NCBI RefSeq assembly: GCF_036884655.1
Contig: NC_088335.1
Span: 48,077,501 to 48,141,500, forward strand
DNA length: 64,000 nt
Reading direction: 5' to 3'
Source: Musa acuminata AAA Group
Lineage: Eukaryota > Streptophyta > Magnoliopsida > Zingiberales > Musaceae
The stretch's first letter is position 1. Each line of letters starts with the position of its first letter. The notes beneath the pieces were generated by a model. That model did not search any database. It worked only from the letters and a program-made list of their open reading frames with translations, and was not told where the DNA came from. Made by a program: the position numbers and the translations under genes. Positions 50,985 through 63,972 of the stretch are shown piece by piece.

Positions 50985-53711
50985 TCATTTCTTCTTCCCA
51001 GCCTTGGCAGCGTCACCAGCCTTCGTCTGCACATATAAAATGAATGGTAAGCAAATGTTATTAACAAGAACAAGTAGTGCGCGCATGAAAACTAAAGCTA
51101 AACAACATTATACAGCAGAAAATTCAAGATGACCACCATTACTTGTAGGTCCACTACACCTATGAAGGTCTATTTTTTGTTCAAAAAAGAAAGTGATTCC
51201 ATAAAAAGGCTAGAAGACTGGATAATTCACCTTCTTAACACCGCGGACTTTCTTTGCCCTGTTCTTCCTTTCCTTCATCTGCTTCCTCGATTTTTCTACC
51301 TTTGTTGCAAGTCCATTCTGTCGAAACACCGTATGATGAAAATTATTCTCAAACATGCTTTAAAAAGTTAATCATGGATGACATATACAAAGACTTTGCA
51401 ACACTTGTTCATGAAAAGTCAACCAGAAAAGGAAACAATACATGAAATTCCAGAGAATGAGACATGCACTACCTAACCATGAATTTAAAAGATATACTCA
51501 ATCTATATGCAGTTAAAACTACATAGTTAATAGTTGTATCATACCCAGTTAAAAGGTTGATTTAGGACAAAATAGACAGATATTAAGTCAAATATGTTAT
51601 CGCAGCCTAATCATGAATTTAGAAAAACTGAAAATTGCACAAAAAAATGTCTCGTCAAGCAAAGTCACAAGTTAAGATCCATACAACTGTTAAGCTGTAA
51701 ACTCTTTTTCTTTTTTGATCTTGGCAGGGTGCTGACTTTTGGAATCGGAGAAATGCCACACACACACACTCACCATATATCTGTAAGGACCAGCCTTTTC
51801 CTTCCATGTGGATCAGAAGAAATGTCTTACTACTTGGCTGACTACTAGACCCTTAGATGAAACATTAAGTAAAAATATATTCCCTTGCGACCGAACAACT
51901 TCCTCCCTTTCCTTTGGTGAGACTTAATTTACACTTGCTGGTTATTATTTAGTTGTTGCAGCCTCTTTGAATCATAAAACAACTTATTCTGATTATCAAA
52001 ATTCGATCATCTCATATAGAACAGATTGTGGATGATGCGTTTAACTTTACCAGCCCTTAACATATGAACAACAAAACCTGTCCTTATAGGATGGCACTGA
52101 CTTGAAGAACCCAATTATGTGCATTTATGTGGGCTTACCCCAAGGTTCCCCTTGATGACGAAAGAGCTGTAAACCTGTAGCCACAAAAGTCTTGTAGGGC
52201 TTTAACACTAGACCTTAGAACTGTGGTTACTAGTCTCTTTACTGAAGGAACACAACACTTCCAGAAGTGCAAATTATTGAAACTTAGCAGTCAGACTTCA
52301 AAGGTGGTATTTCTCGACCAATTCCTGACGTTCATTATATAACTGAGATGAATTTGACCGGTACATTTAGTATATAAAAGAGCATGCCATAGGGATACTG
52401 TAGATGTCCTAGTCTACAGTACCCTATGCGATGCATTTGTGCTTAAATTTTCATGTGTTACCTCCTACTATCCGTAAGAGGAGGCAAACAAACACTCTGA
52501 TCATAAGTAGTTCAGGACAACTCAACTCAGATAAAATTCTCTCTGCATCATGTTGCAGCAAATCTGGACGCTGTCCAGCCAGAGAATTTGACAAAAAAAT
52601 GAAAAAAAGAAAACATAGCTATGGTCCCCAAATAGCAATCTCTTTATCGCCACACGTATTCCATCAACCGAACTAATTTCTAGTCACTATAATAATGAAA
52701 GTTTTAGCTTCACAGTGTAAATTAAAGAAAATGTATGCAAGTAAATAGTAAAAAACAAATTTAACAGCATCATAACAGGGGAAAATGAGGCACTAAACAG
52801 AATAATACAGCTAACAAGGCACATACTCTAATATGCTCCTCGAGAATACTAGAGATTCTAGCACCATGGGTCACCTTTGCTCTCATAGTACATTACACTC
52901 TAAAGAGATCCACAAAGCTATATAGCACTATCATTTTCTGGTGCAAATTTAGCACAACATTGGCATATGACATCTTCCAAATACCATGCGACAACTAGTC
53001 AACAAATTTCTACAAGTAGGTTCAGCACGTAACTTAAAGATCAGATTTTGCAAGGAGATCATGACTGAAGCATCTTCTCATTGGATCTAGTGGCGAAACA
53101 AACTAGGTATCAACCACATACAGGATACGCAATATGCAATAAGGATCCAAATACAAACAAGCAACTACGATAATTTTCTCGCTTCACGAAGCCAAGAGAT
53201 GGAGGCATACCCTAATAAGCCGATACTTGGGCTCATACTTCTTGGCGTTCTCTACGGTATCGTAGATCAAGCCGAAGCCTGTCGACTTCCCCCCTCCAAA
53301 GTGCGTCCGGAACTTGAACACGAAGATAGTATCGGGATCCCTCACTTCATACAGCTTCGCCAACTTCTCCTTCAACTCCGCCTGCACCGTCGCCGACCAC
53401 AGAACAAACAGACTCAAGTCCGGCAATAAGATAACCCGCGAAGGAACCCAAATCGATGCCCAACCCTACAAAAAGCGAGGCCACGTAAAAACCACATACC
53501 TTGGAAACATTTGCTCTCCCGGGATGAAGAACATCGATTACCTGTAATCAACCAAAACGAATCAAGAAAGCGTCACAAAATAGGATTCTTGCGCAGACAT
53601 TGGAAGAAAATGGAGCGAAGAGGTTGAGGAACCGACGAATTGCTTCCGGGAGAGGAGCCGATTGGTCATAAACTTCCTGGTTCGGATGGTCACAGCCTTG
53701 GACTCTGCCAT
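50985..53711 (-). CDS. RPS24: 40S ribosomal protein eS24 (RPS24)
   Basis: Five exons on the minus strand: 53711-53637, 53541-53500, 53381-53211, 51317-51231, 51026-50985; 138 aa. The sequence follows the eS24 family throughout: [14 protein letters not shown] near the N-terminus, [11 protein letters not shown], the [18 protein letters not shown] core, and a Lys-rich tail with KKTKAGDAA. It is a structural protein of the cytosolic small subunit. The first exon boundary uses donor TTC|GTCGGT, joined to GTAATC to restore FVID. Intron 3 (51318-53210) is 1.9 kb and holds no recognisable gene. Confidence 0.96.
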
Positions 53712-53782
53712 TTTCTCCTCCTAAGACACCGAGCGGCGAAGGAGCGGAAGAAGACGACGACGACGAAGCCGAGGAGTTAACA

Positions 53783-53880
53783 ATGCCCTAACCCTAATCA
53801 TCATCATGCCGCCCATATATGCACGCCTTTTGGCGCAGAAGCATCTTAATGGGCTATGCTAACAATAGTGGCCCATATCA
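53783..53880 (-). promoter_or_regulatory. eS24 promoter: telo-box and site II elements
   Basis: CCCTAACCCTAA (53786-53797), about 75 bp upstream of the ATG, is a telo-box. TGGGCT (53850-53855) and TGGCCCA (53869-53875) are site II motifs. Telo-box plus site II is the standard plant ribosomal-protein promoter layout. Confidence 0.65.
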
Positions 53881-56800
53881 CCCTAAATCTATTTGGTAAT
53901 CTGAACTTTGGAATCTAAAACAATCAAAATTCAATCAGAAAAAGTTTCTAAGAAATAGTGAAAAATATTATGATAAAAATATCATTACAACAACCATTAG
54001 AGTGTGTTAGAACATCAAACAATAATCTTTTAAATAAATAAGAGAAAGTTTAAGAAAAACCTAAAATCGCTTCGAATGCTATACCGACACAAATCTCGCT
54101 CTCGTGTAGGATAATATCGAGAAGAAAATATGCGATGAAAGAATGATCTTCGAGAAGAATGATAATACTGTTTTATAGGGAAGTCTGAGGTAAGTGAGCA
54201 TCTCATGTCTTTAGTGACTCGATCGATAAAACATAAAATAACATGAGAGGAAAAGAAGAAAAAAAATATCAATTTTTCGTTACTCAATCCGAACGGAGTA
54301 GACATAAATCAACAATTATTTCTTTGAATTTCTAAATTCTAATGTATTGTTTTCTTTAGGTGAGAAAGCAATGTTGTAAGACTAATTAAGTCCACTCAAG
54401 TAGTTAAAGCACAAGACACTATGAAGCATTTCAAAATGAGCAAAAACAATCCAAATGATAAGCACAAGAACAAGATAAAAAAAATTATCATAAAGAATTA
54501 ATTAATACATGTAAGAGAATATCATGAGGGAGATTTAAATTCTGTCTGCACAGACAATGCAGGATGTCTTATCAAAGACATTATTAAGACAAGATTTCTG
54601 TTCATAACAAAAGAGGTGGAAAAGAGAAAGAAGAAAATTTAAAAGCAGGAAGGAGACCTCCTGATAAATACACTGGCAATATTGTCAACTTGTTTCCAGA
54701 CCACATCTTTACTGTGGTCACTCTCTGTTCCGACTATTCCACCACCTATACCGACACATAAAAGCAATGACAACTATGCAAAACCACTTGTAGTCAGGCA
54801 TTTAAATGATTCAGTTGCATTGTTTTCATGTCTCTCACAATCTCCAGCAATCTCAGGCATTTAAATGATTAAATTTATGAAACTCGATAAGGAAAAACAG
54901 ATAAGTATTATATGATATAGAGATCAAACCAACTTAAACTGAGATGTTATTTCTGTGCGTAAACCACACACACACACACACAAGTTCATTGTTGTTATTA
55001 TTCTCTGGCAAATGCAAAGCACACCTTTGAAACTAGAACAAGATAATGTCACATGTAAAGATGTTTTTACAACGTAATTATGTAATCGATTATGCATGTA
55101 ATGCTCTAAGTTTATTCTAACATCACCTAAAGAACTGGTTTGAGAGAATTTGTATATAAATTATTGTAATTTCAGGAGATCAGCAAGGGATGTAAACTTA
55201 GAAACATGTTTATGAAGAAAGTAAACAACTAGGAAATGTTGCTTAACAAGATTATAGCAGTTCAATCATCATTCTCTCTCTCTCTCTATATATATATATG
55301 TTGCTCATTTGCTGCTTCAGGTGGCAGTGCTCTTAAAACTGTTCTTGGCATTCATGCAACAAAGGTTGTAGCAAAGCAAATCTAACAGGATATGCCAACA
55401 TTACTATATTCATCAGGAGTCACCATCAATCCATAAATAGATTGGTTGGGAGTTCTGAAAGTTAGGTCTTCTCGATAAAGATGTATCTCCTCATGTATGA
55501 GTTTACAAAGCCCAGTAATATGTATTCAGACAACTATATCAGTTATGTTCAGGCTATTCTAAGATATTAATACCAGATAGGCACTTCCAATTAGAAATCC
55601 AAAGAGCTATGTATATCACTTGTGCCCATGGATGTTAGATGCATGCTTAGCCAGTAGAGTTTGTAACAGTGTCCTCTATCAGTGCTGCTGTTGGGAACAA
55701 TGTCCTTTTTATGAGTGGGACAAGAGGTTTTAGTGCAGGAATTAAAAAACACTGCATATCTAAAGCTTCTTCTTTGTTGATGCCTAATGAGTTATTGCTT
55801 GTTTCTTTGTGTTTGGTTCTTCTTTGTCAATCTCTATCATCTTATAGTGAGAACAGGTATGTTAAGTAAGACCTCGAGTGTTTTAAGTTTTAGAATGACA
55901 AGTAGGGTTCACACACTTATGGAAGACTGTCAGTGGGCCACAAGAGTAAATCTATGGTGACCTAAAGAATTGACTCCTAAATCAAATAAACATTTTTCTT
56001 TATCTAAAATGCTGCAAGTGCATCAGTTAGTATGGACAGCAATCATGTCACTCAACCAGAATATGGAAATGACTGAATGCAAAGTCGCAATCGAGCTTTG
56101 AGGTCTTCATGACTAGTATTTAGCCAGATTTAAATTCTATGATACCCTGACTATGAAGCTTTTCTTATCATGCAATACATGAGATTAATTTCCAGACAGA
56201 TCTTTAGGTGAGCCTGTATATGTGCTGCCTGTATTGCTGTTCTAGAAAGACTCGCAAGTACTATAATATGTTCACGCTCAAGAGGCAGATATTTCACTCT
56301 GATCTTGATCGAGAGTAAGAGGCAAAAGTAAAGGAGTTGGTGAGGATGATGATTTTTTTTAATTTTAAATTTTTTTTAATGTTGATGAAAGAAAAAAAAA
56401 AATGTATCTCTAATAACAACTTGATATGTGACGATATAATTATCAGTAAAAAAAAGAAAAGAATGTGAGATAATAAATAGCAAGTTTAGAATACGCAAGC
56501 TAGCAAATTTTTTGAAGGTTGGCAAATTTTTTGCATCTTTTGAGATGAGCAAACTATCAAGTTTTGCCTCTTTTGCGATGTGCAAGCTAGCGTGATTTGC
56601 TTCTTGAATTGTGCAAGCTAGCAAATTTTATCTCCCCTTTTGTCGTTGTCAAAAAGAAGGGAAGAATATAATTTTATAATTATTTTTTATTTAAATCAAT
56701 TTTCATATTATGATAAAGATAAATTTAAATCAAATGTGATAAGGTATATAATTTATGAATATAAGGGAGTATCATAAATAAATTATGACATGAAAAATAT

Positions 56801-57551
56801 AATATCAAAGATTATTTGAATACCAAAAGACATGATTCATATAGAAAATTTTTAGTAAGACGTAGTCAACATTTAGGCCACACATATATCAAACTAAACT
56901 AGTAATCCGAAAAATATTTCGAAACATTTCACTTATACCATAAAATATTTTCTTGGTTAACTCGTTAGAAAAAATTATCTTAAACATAATAATCAAAGTT
57001 AGTTATTATTTACTAAAATTATTTTATCTTTATCGATTCGTCAAGAAAATCATGTTTGGAACCATGTGATAAGCATTTGAATCCACACTATCAATTGATT
57101 CGGATTAATCCGGGCATCAACGATATCATCACTATCAAATGAGAAAGATGTAGTTAATATCCTGCATCAACATATAATGCAAAGTGAATCTCCAAATATA
57201 AACAATTGAAACTTGTCCTTGGCATGCAGCATCTTGTTCCCACTTGAGGTCTCCCTTTCACTCGAGCAAAAGCCTAATTTTCATATAAAACAGTGTGTTA
57301 AAATTATTATACTTGATTTATTTTCCAACAGCATTTGCTTGACAAAAATGAATTAGTATTTTGGATGAGGAATTGAACATGATCAGGACATACTGTGGTT
57401 AAAGAGATAGGAAGTAACACTATAGACAATATAGTAAAATACAGAATACAGAATACACTTTTTATGCTATAATAATAGCTACTAAGTAATCAATCACTGA
57501 TCAAATGGAATGCTGCATTCTGATCTTAGATATCATATCAAGAAGAACATG
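53881..57551. other. long intergenic region, no gene recognised
   Basis: AT-rich with only short frames. Contains (CA)n near 54965-54982, a CT/AT microsatellite at 55273-55299 and a probable retroelement end at 56370-56660. Confidence 0.5.
56370..56660 (-). repeat. probable copia (Sirevirus-type) 3' end remnant
   Basis: On the minus strand a purine-rich tract AAAAGGGGAGATAAAATTTG (near 56622-56641) precedes repeated GCTAGCTTGCACA and AAGATGCAAA words at 56440-56615. A GGGGAGA tract entering such an array is typical of the pol/3' LTR boundary of plant copia elements. No coding region is preserved. Confidence 0.35.
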
Positions 57552-58229
57552 TCAGGCTCGTCCCATCAACGATTCATGGCGGCGGTGACCGTATTCTGGC
57601 GTCCCCGGAAACATCTGCTGAAGACGAAGCTGCTCGTAGAACCGCTTGATGAACTGCTCCGCCTCCTGGTCGATACGCCCGCCTGCTTCCTCCTCTTCCT
57701 CCTCCTTCAGTGGGAATGGTGAGTCGGTAATCCTTAATTGTCGCACCCCCGCCGGGCTACTTCCCAAGTCCCATACCATCGGGGCTGGTGATGGCGACGC
57801 CATGACCGGCTCAGCATCCCACGGCTCGGAGTACTCGAGTATCTCGAATGCCTTGGCCATCGCCGCCGCATCGTAGTCGTAGTCGTAGCGGCGGTGGCGG
57901 CTCCTTCGCTTGATGGCATGGAGGGAAGGGAAGGAAGGGGTGCTGCTGCAGCTGAACTGCACCTCCTTGGGGCTGTAGAAGGAGCGGTCAGGGTCCATGG
58001 ACCGGCACGAGAACCCCGAGTACGTGACTGTCGCGCCAGAGTGGTGGTGCTGATGGTGGAAGGTCACGAGGTTAACGATGGCTTTGCTGGCGATCTTGCC
58101 GCGCTTGAGAAGGAGGTGTAGATCCATCATGAGCTTATGCATGAAGAAGCTCTTCCGGATCATGTAGAGCACCACCCTCACTATGCGCCACAGCCTCTTG
58201 GCTGAGCGTGAGGACTCCAGTTGAACCAT
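57552..58229 (-). CDS. DUF761 / cotton-fibre-expressed-type protein
   Basis: Single exon, 225 aa. The N-terminus is basic (RSAKRLWRIVRVVLYMIRKS), resembling proteins with this C-terminal domain. The middle is low complexity, with His-, Arg/Tyr/Asp- and Glu-rich runs. The DUF761 signature IDQEAEQFIKRFYEQLRLQ sits at ~186-204. The molecular role of the family is poorly known; some members respond to stress. A TATA-like ATAAATA (complement of 58321-58327) lies about 92 bp upstream of the ATG. GC-rich codons generate several antisense open frames that I discount. Confidence 0.85.
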   Translation of the reverse strand: MVQLESSRSAKRLWRIVRVVLYMIRKSFFMHKLMMDLHLLLKRGKIASKAIVNLVTFHHQHHHSGATVTYSGFSCRSMDPDRSFYSPKEVQFSCSSTPSFPSLHAIKRRSRHRRYDYDYDAAAMAKAFEILEYSEPWDAEPVMASPSPAPMVWDLGSSPAGVRQLRITDSPFPLKEEEEEEAGGRIDQEAEQFIKRFYEQLRLQQMFPGTPEYGHRRHESLMGRA

Positions 58230-58826
58230 CTCAGGTACAGGTCTGTAGTTATCTCCAGAGAGTGAGATTTTAGAGAGAGAGATCTTTAGTTTACGAGAGA
58301 GAAGGAAAGGAGGGGGAGGGTATTTATGGCTAGAAAGTAAGGCATGAAGAAAGGATGATAAGAAATAGAAATAAGGATTTTGTTTTTCTGTAATAATTGG
58401 TGCAGAAATTTCCTATAAAGTTCTCAAGGAATGGGAAATGTAAGACTGAGGGCTTTAATGGCAGCTGATGTAGTTGTAAGAAACAAGATTAAGATTGTAG
58501 GAGGTTGTTTTAGCAAATCGAGAGCACTGTTAGGGGAGTGATTAGTGCAAGTTATAAGGGTTTGAGGACTTCATGGTGAGTTTAGGTTGGCAGGTATGAC
58601 AAAGGGCAATTATTCCAGCCACGTGGCAGTGAGGTGGACCCCGTCATAATTGCTGACTTGTACACCACAAGATCTCTGTCCATGAACAAAACATGAGTGG
58701 CTTAAATTGATCCCAGTGCTTTACTGGTCTTCAGCTTTTAATGGGATTCACAGCAAGTCTTGCAGGGGGTATTATTGCAGATGCTGATTTCACATCTACC
58801 ATGTGAAGTTTGCAGATAATATCATT

Positions 58827-58889
<63 letters not shown>

Positions 58890-59466
58890 GTTGCTGCTCT
58901 GAAAAGTGGATACACAGATCCAGCCTGTTGTTAAGATGGAAAAGCTTTAGCAAGATCATATGACACCAGAAATAAAAATGAACTCATTTTCGAGTTCTGT
59001 CGAGTCATCAAATCATGGGACAGATTAAAAGCTCTGAAACTATCTTATCCAGCATGTTCATAACTTTTAGAAAGTTTCGACCTTATTAACAACAGAGATA
59101 CAGCATGGAAGGTTCTGAACCAATGGCAGCATGACATGTAGAAGATAGATACTAAGCATACTGCACAATAGAATTATAACGATCTCGGGAAAAAAATGGC
59201 CATTATTTCAGATTGTTTAGAAAACAAAACCTTTCTAGGCAAGAATGCCTATGCCACCAATGACTCGACTGCACCTTCTCTCCAAAAATTTGAATAGTAG
59301 TGTATCTCAAAATACAGCAAAGCAGGCTATAACATCTTTCTAAATATGAATGGATGAATACAATGCTGTCATCATATAAAGACTAGTCGGCTGCAAGTCA
59401 AAAGCCGGAACCTTATTATAAGCTGTTTCAAATAAACTGATGCCGGTATCTGGTAATATTGGGACT
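58230..59466. other. DUF761 upstream region and carrier 3' flank
   Basis: Promoter and 5' UTR of the DUF761 gene at the left, a (CT)n(AT)n microsatellite at about 58828-58890, and the probable 3' UTR of the carrier gene at the right. Confidence 0.5.
58828..58890. repeat. (CT)n(TA)n compound microsatellite
   Basis: About 19 CT units run directly into about 12 TA units. Confidence 0.95.
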
Positions 59467-61420
59467 CTACAATCCCACAGACTTTTGAATTTTCTGAATT
59501 TGATTCAAGAATATCCATGTCATCTGCAAAATATTCCATGGAGAACCAATTAGACAAAAGAATGAGGCTCCAGATTTTGGAGAACATGCAATTAATTTTG
59601 CTGGATGAAGTCCTATCAATATGATATATATAATTTCTTTGAAAGATGAATTGGTACTTTACCATGACATGTGGGGCAATCCTCACACAGTAGATGGGAA
59701 ACCCAGTGTAAAATTTGAAAGGACCGCCGTTCTTCAAGGTCTTCATGGCACAGTCCAAAGATCCAGTGTAAGGATACTTCCCATTAGCATCTGGCTGCAT
59801 CTTTTGTATTTGTGTTTTTACATAGTCAAATGGTAAACTGCACGCAGATGCACACAACCCTGAAACAGCACTTGCCCCTGCAAACAAGATGATAAGAAAT
59901 TCAAGAAAAAATCACTAGATTACAACCCTACAAAGAGACTACATGTTCATATTACAACGTGTCTCAAATTAAAAGAATATAACAAAATGGCATTTACACC
60001 TATTAGGAACAAACAAGTGAAGTTTTATCCCTATAATCATCTCAGACGCACATTCATTCGATAGACTAAGACAAACAAACACTATTATTTCTTTTGTATA
60101 TAAGCTAACAACAGCTGTATGATTCAAATCGTAGTCTGGTGTCTTTACCAGTTGGCATCTGGACTGGTATGACACCAGATAATTCCTAGTAAGGATGATC
60201 CAAAAGGCTGACCAGATGACAATAGGCTTCTTGTGCTTTCATTTGATAAATAAGTACCAAATCATTTTCCAGGCGCATGTGTCAAGCTTTATCTAGGAAG
60301 CTACACTTGTGCCCAAAGGACAGCCAGGATGTCAAATTAAACAAACCATAATCAACCATTCAGTACTAGCCCAAAGAATCTAATACCAGGAGGTATTATC
60401 ACACATGTAATTACCATATAAAAATCAATTAAGTATTACCGGTTACTAGTGTCTTACCAAGTACAGTGCTAACTTCGCCAAAACCGAGTGAATCCCTGAA
60501 AAGCTCAACACTCTGATCATATGATGCAAGCATGCCCATGTTAAGTGACATTGCCCTCACCACAGTAGGACCTGCACCTTTCCATAGTGCCAGAACCCCC
60601 TCATCTGCAACAATGCGATAAAGTGCATGAAAAGCATTTTTGTAGTTTCGCCGCTGAGCTACAGGTAAAGTTGCATCAGCTTGCATCCGAATGAGTGCCA
60701 GATCAGCTGGACTGCCAACACATGCTCCAATTGCTCCAGCTGTCAGACCAATAGCAGCTTTCTGAAGTAAAGGTAGGGGCTTCCCGTCATTAGCCTCAAC
60801 AGCTTTGTTGGTCAACACCCTGGACAAAACAAAAGGTCGCTGGTTAACTGAACTGAGAAATCATCAAGATAGCATTCTAATAAATGAACAAAAAGTAGAG
60901 TAGCAACATTATCAATTGAAGTTTTTTATTTTTTGTTAATCGGTCAAATAAAATGTGCGACAATACTAACTGATTGTCAAAAAATCTTTTAGAATACAAG
61001 CAAGGATCTATCTACCTTTGGGCAAATTCACAATCTAAACCTTAGTTGTGTTACATAAACTTGATCAAACACATGACTCTATGCTTTTAATCCAACATAT
61101 TTGATTTGCATGTGTTTGATCCAACAACCTACGGTATTAGAGTTATTTGACTATAAATCTGCATATTTGATTTGCATGTGAAATCCAACCGTCTAAACCT
61201 TTGCTTTTAATCAAACACATGACTCATCTAGTTACATAACAGGCTGAGGTTATCTGATTTGCCAGACCAAGACAAGAATTGAATGTTCTCAGGTAACATT
61301 CCTCTACAGTTTTTAAGATGGTGTTCAAATATTTTCTGAAATAAAGAGGTAGACATACCTAAAGGAACCAAGTCGTGCAGTTGTATAAGTAGCTTGCCTC
61401 AGTAAGCCAGCTGATAGACC
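59467..61420 (-). CDS. DTC: mitochondrial 2-oxoglutarate/malate (dicarboxylate/tricarboxylate) carrier, 5' partial
   Basis: Four exons on the minus strand: 61420-61359, 60819-60458, 59877-59663, 59523-59467; 231 aa visible, ending KSVGL. The sequence follows plant DTC closely: GLSAGLLRQATYTTARLG, GACVGSPADLALIRMQAD (carrier motif of repeat 2), LNMGMLASYDQ, SLPFDYVKTQIQKMQPD (repeat 3) and GFPIYCVRIAPHVM. Mitochondrial carrier family members exchange dicarboxylates across the inner membrane. About 65-70 N-terminal residues, including the first carrier motif, are missing: no matching exon exists in 61421-64000, so it lies beyond the window, making this intron longer than 2.5 kb. The last junction repeats ATG on both sides (HVM|MTW), as in the family. 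Confidence 0.93.
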
Positions 61421-61690
61421 CTGTGACAAAGCAACAAATCAGAAGAAGAGCAGATATCACAACTGAAAACAACAAAAGAACGAAAGAAGACTTCAGAAGA
61501 ATCAAATAAAGTTATGAAAAACATACTAAGCTTCTGCTGGAAACCCTATTAAGACAGTTGCATAGTGATGTGGACCAACTGTGATCGCTAAGGATAGATG
61601 ATTCTAATGAATTTTATAAGCCTGCCATTTTTAACCAACTCTATTCATCTTAGACAAAGGTGTGCCCAAGTCGAATAAAGTACTAATATG

Positions 61691-61775
61691 CAAGGATTGA
61701 AATATCGTACCGTACCGGAGTTTCGACGTTCGCTCGGTACGGTACGATACTGTATACCGAGTGGTATACCGTTCA

Positions 61776-61864
<89 letters not shown>

Positions 61865-61966
61865 TATTCCATTCCGTCTGGTGACGAGTAGTCCGTGTAC
61901 CGGTCAGTTGATGGACCGGTACGTACCGCACATACCGGACGGTATTATTCGAAATTACATACCTTG
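61691..61966 (-). mobile_element. GGTAC-rich hAT MITE, copy B, with expanded (TA)n core
   Basis: Ends CAAGG...CCTTG with perfect 8-bp flanking repeats CTAATATG (61683-61690 and 61967-61974). Both arms match copies A and C, but the central CTACAG block is replaced by about 90 bp of (TA)n (near 61778-61866). Confidence 0.85.
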
Positions 61967-62871
61967 CTAATATGTACCAAGTCTCAACCACTGAAAAAAA
62001 AAAAAAAAAACCCTAACAAAGTAAACAAGATTAATCCTAAGGATAAAAACCTAGTACATACACTTAAAAAAATCAACAAATGTTTGCACAAAGTTCTCTA
62101 AACATTTTTTAATCCAAAATCAAAGAAAGGAAATTAAGAAATTGAAAGAATACATGAAGAGAGACTGGATACCAGTGGCGTAAAACATAAGAATTAAAAA
62201 TCACTTCACAATACACTACAAACATAATAATATACATGTCAAAAAACCTTATTTAGAGAAAGGTACTATAAGTAAATATGTATTTTTGCATTACTTCATT
62301 TGATAATTAGATAAGAGTAAGATTCTTTGTATTTCAAACTGACATTCTAAGGGTTGAAATTAAGAGTTACAAATTACTATTCAGATAATCATTCGTGACT
62401 AATATCTAACAAGAATTGAAAGTAAAACGAAGGTGAAATAAAGAGAATGCTACAAGATGACAAAAAATTAACTCAAAGGGTAATTTAACTCAAATTTCCT
62501 AAAGAAGTCAACAAAAGAATTTTCTTTTCTTCTAAAATCATTTATCCTTTTCTCCTTCTTACTAAATTTTTATTCTCTTTTTTTCTATTGTTAAAATATC
62601 TTTCTTTGTTTTCCTATGAGGTAGCTTAGTTGACATGAACTGATCTGTGGTCTCCACTATCTACAAAACCGCAGGACAACCTATCTACAGCCTAAAGCTA
62701 TGAAGCTATGTTTTCAAAATAGCTGAGCATAAATAGCACTAGCTGATGTATTCTAGATACACACCCTCTCTCTCTATGAACTTTTTGCTTTTGCACATGT
62801 TCTTACCAAAGCGTGTACAACATTGTCAAAAATAACCTTTAGCATTTTGAATCAGGTTTTGTAGGAAAAAG

Positions 62872-63119
62872 CAAGGTTCGCCGTACCGTACCATACCGGC
62901 GTTTCGACCCGGGCTTGGTACGGTACGGTACCGGTGTACTGACTGTACATCAGGGCGTACCGAGCGGTACACCCTAGTGTACCGAACAATTTTATTTTTA
63001 TACTGTAGCACTGCCACAGTACTACAGTATAATACTGTAGCACTGTAGCAGTACCAGCGGTTCGCGTACCGGTACATACCACCTGGTACGGGCGGTACAC
63101 TTCGGTATGACAGACCTTG
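62872..63119 (-). mobile_element. GGTAC-rich hAT MITE, copy C
   Basis: 248 bp, ends CAAGG...CCTTG, flanked by GGAAAAAG (62864-62871) and GGAAAAAA (63120-63127), 7 of 8 matching. Its complement aligns with copy A through the arms, the CTACAGT block and the TCGGTACACTAGGGTGTAC stretch. Confidence 0.85.
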
Positions 63120-63449
63120 GGAAAAAAGCATAATAAATTGCATACATGTTCCCCACTTGATTCACCATGCAAAGGCAGATTAATTTACTTAAATCTATGA
63201 TTTACTACTTCGTCTAACAGTTTTTTACTCTCGTTGTACTTATTTCCTTCTGTTAATGACCATCAACCTTTCCGTAAGACTCAAGTTCCATTGTCAAAAA
63301 TGGTGGATGTATCTTCTAGACTCTAAACGAAGTCATTCCTTCACAAAGAAATTTTGATAAAATCAATTTTTAATAATCTAGAAATATCCCAAGCAATGGA
63401 ATGGTACATTTTTACCTTGAGTAATAATTTTAGCATATTTTCTATTCTT

Positions 63450-63972
63450 TAAAATGGCGAGAGGCGTTATGAGTCTTGTGTGATCATCGAATACCTCTAA
63501 AATTAAAAGAAAAGCTTTATAAGATAGTTGTGAAACCAACAATGTTTTATGGATCTCAGTGTTGGACAATTAAGAAACAATATATACAAAAAATTTATGT
63601 TTTCGAGCTAAAAATGTTGAGATGGATGTATAAAATTACTATGAAAGATAGGAAAAGAAATACTCCTATTCGTGAACAACTAAGTAGCGTTTCAATAGAG
63701 AATTAGATGAGAGAAAATTGTCTAAGATAGTATAAGCATATGCTTAGAAGACCTTCGGATGCGATAATTAAAAGAGGTGAAATGATTAATGTTAGTGATA
63801 CAAAGAGAGATGGAGGAAGACCTAAAAAGACTTTAATAAAGATTATAAATAAATATTTAAGTACTATAAACTTAACTAAACATATGACTTTTTACATATC
63901 ACAATAATGGCCAAAGCTTCATGTAGCCGACCCAAATAGTGGGACTTACGGCTATGTTGTTGTTGTTATATT
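63450..63972 (+). mobile_element. 3' end of a plant RTE-type LINE
   Basis: The frame at 63476-63706 and its continuation with stops carry the end of a LINE reverse transcriptase: a FYGSQCWTIKKQ stretch, LKMLRWMYKIT, MLRRPSDA and GGRPKKT. The element ends with a GGCTATG(TTG)n tail near 63951-63968, typical of plant RTE LINEs. It is 5'-truncated and broken by stops, inside the upstream intron of the carrier gene. Confidence 0.75.

Noticed and set aside
57646..58121. Plus-strand frames opposite the DUF761 gene
   Set aside because: Antisense shadows with low-complexity Ser/Ala content.
61631..61991. Overlapping 67-76 aa frames of Tyr-Ile repeats
   Set aside because: They are translations of the (TA)n tract inside MITE copy B, not proteins.
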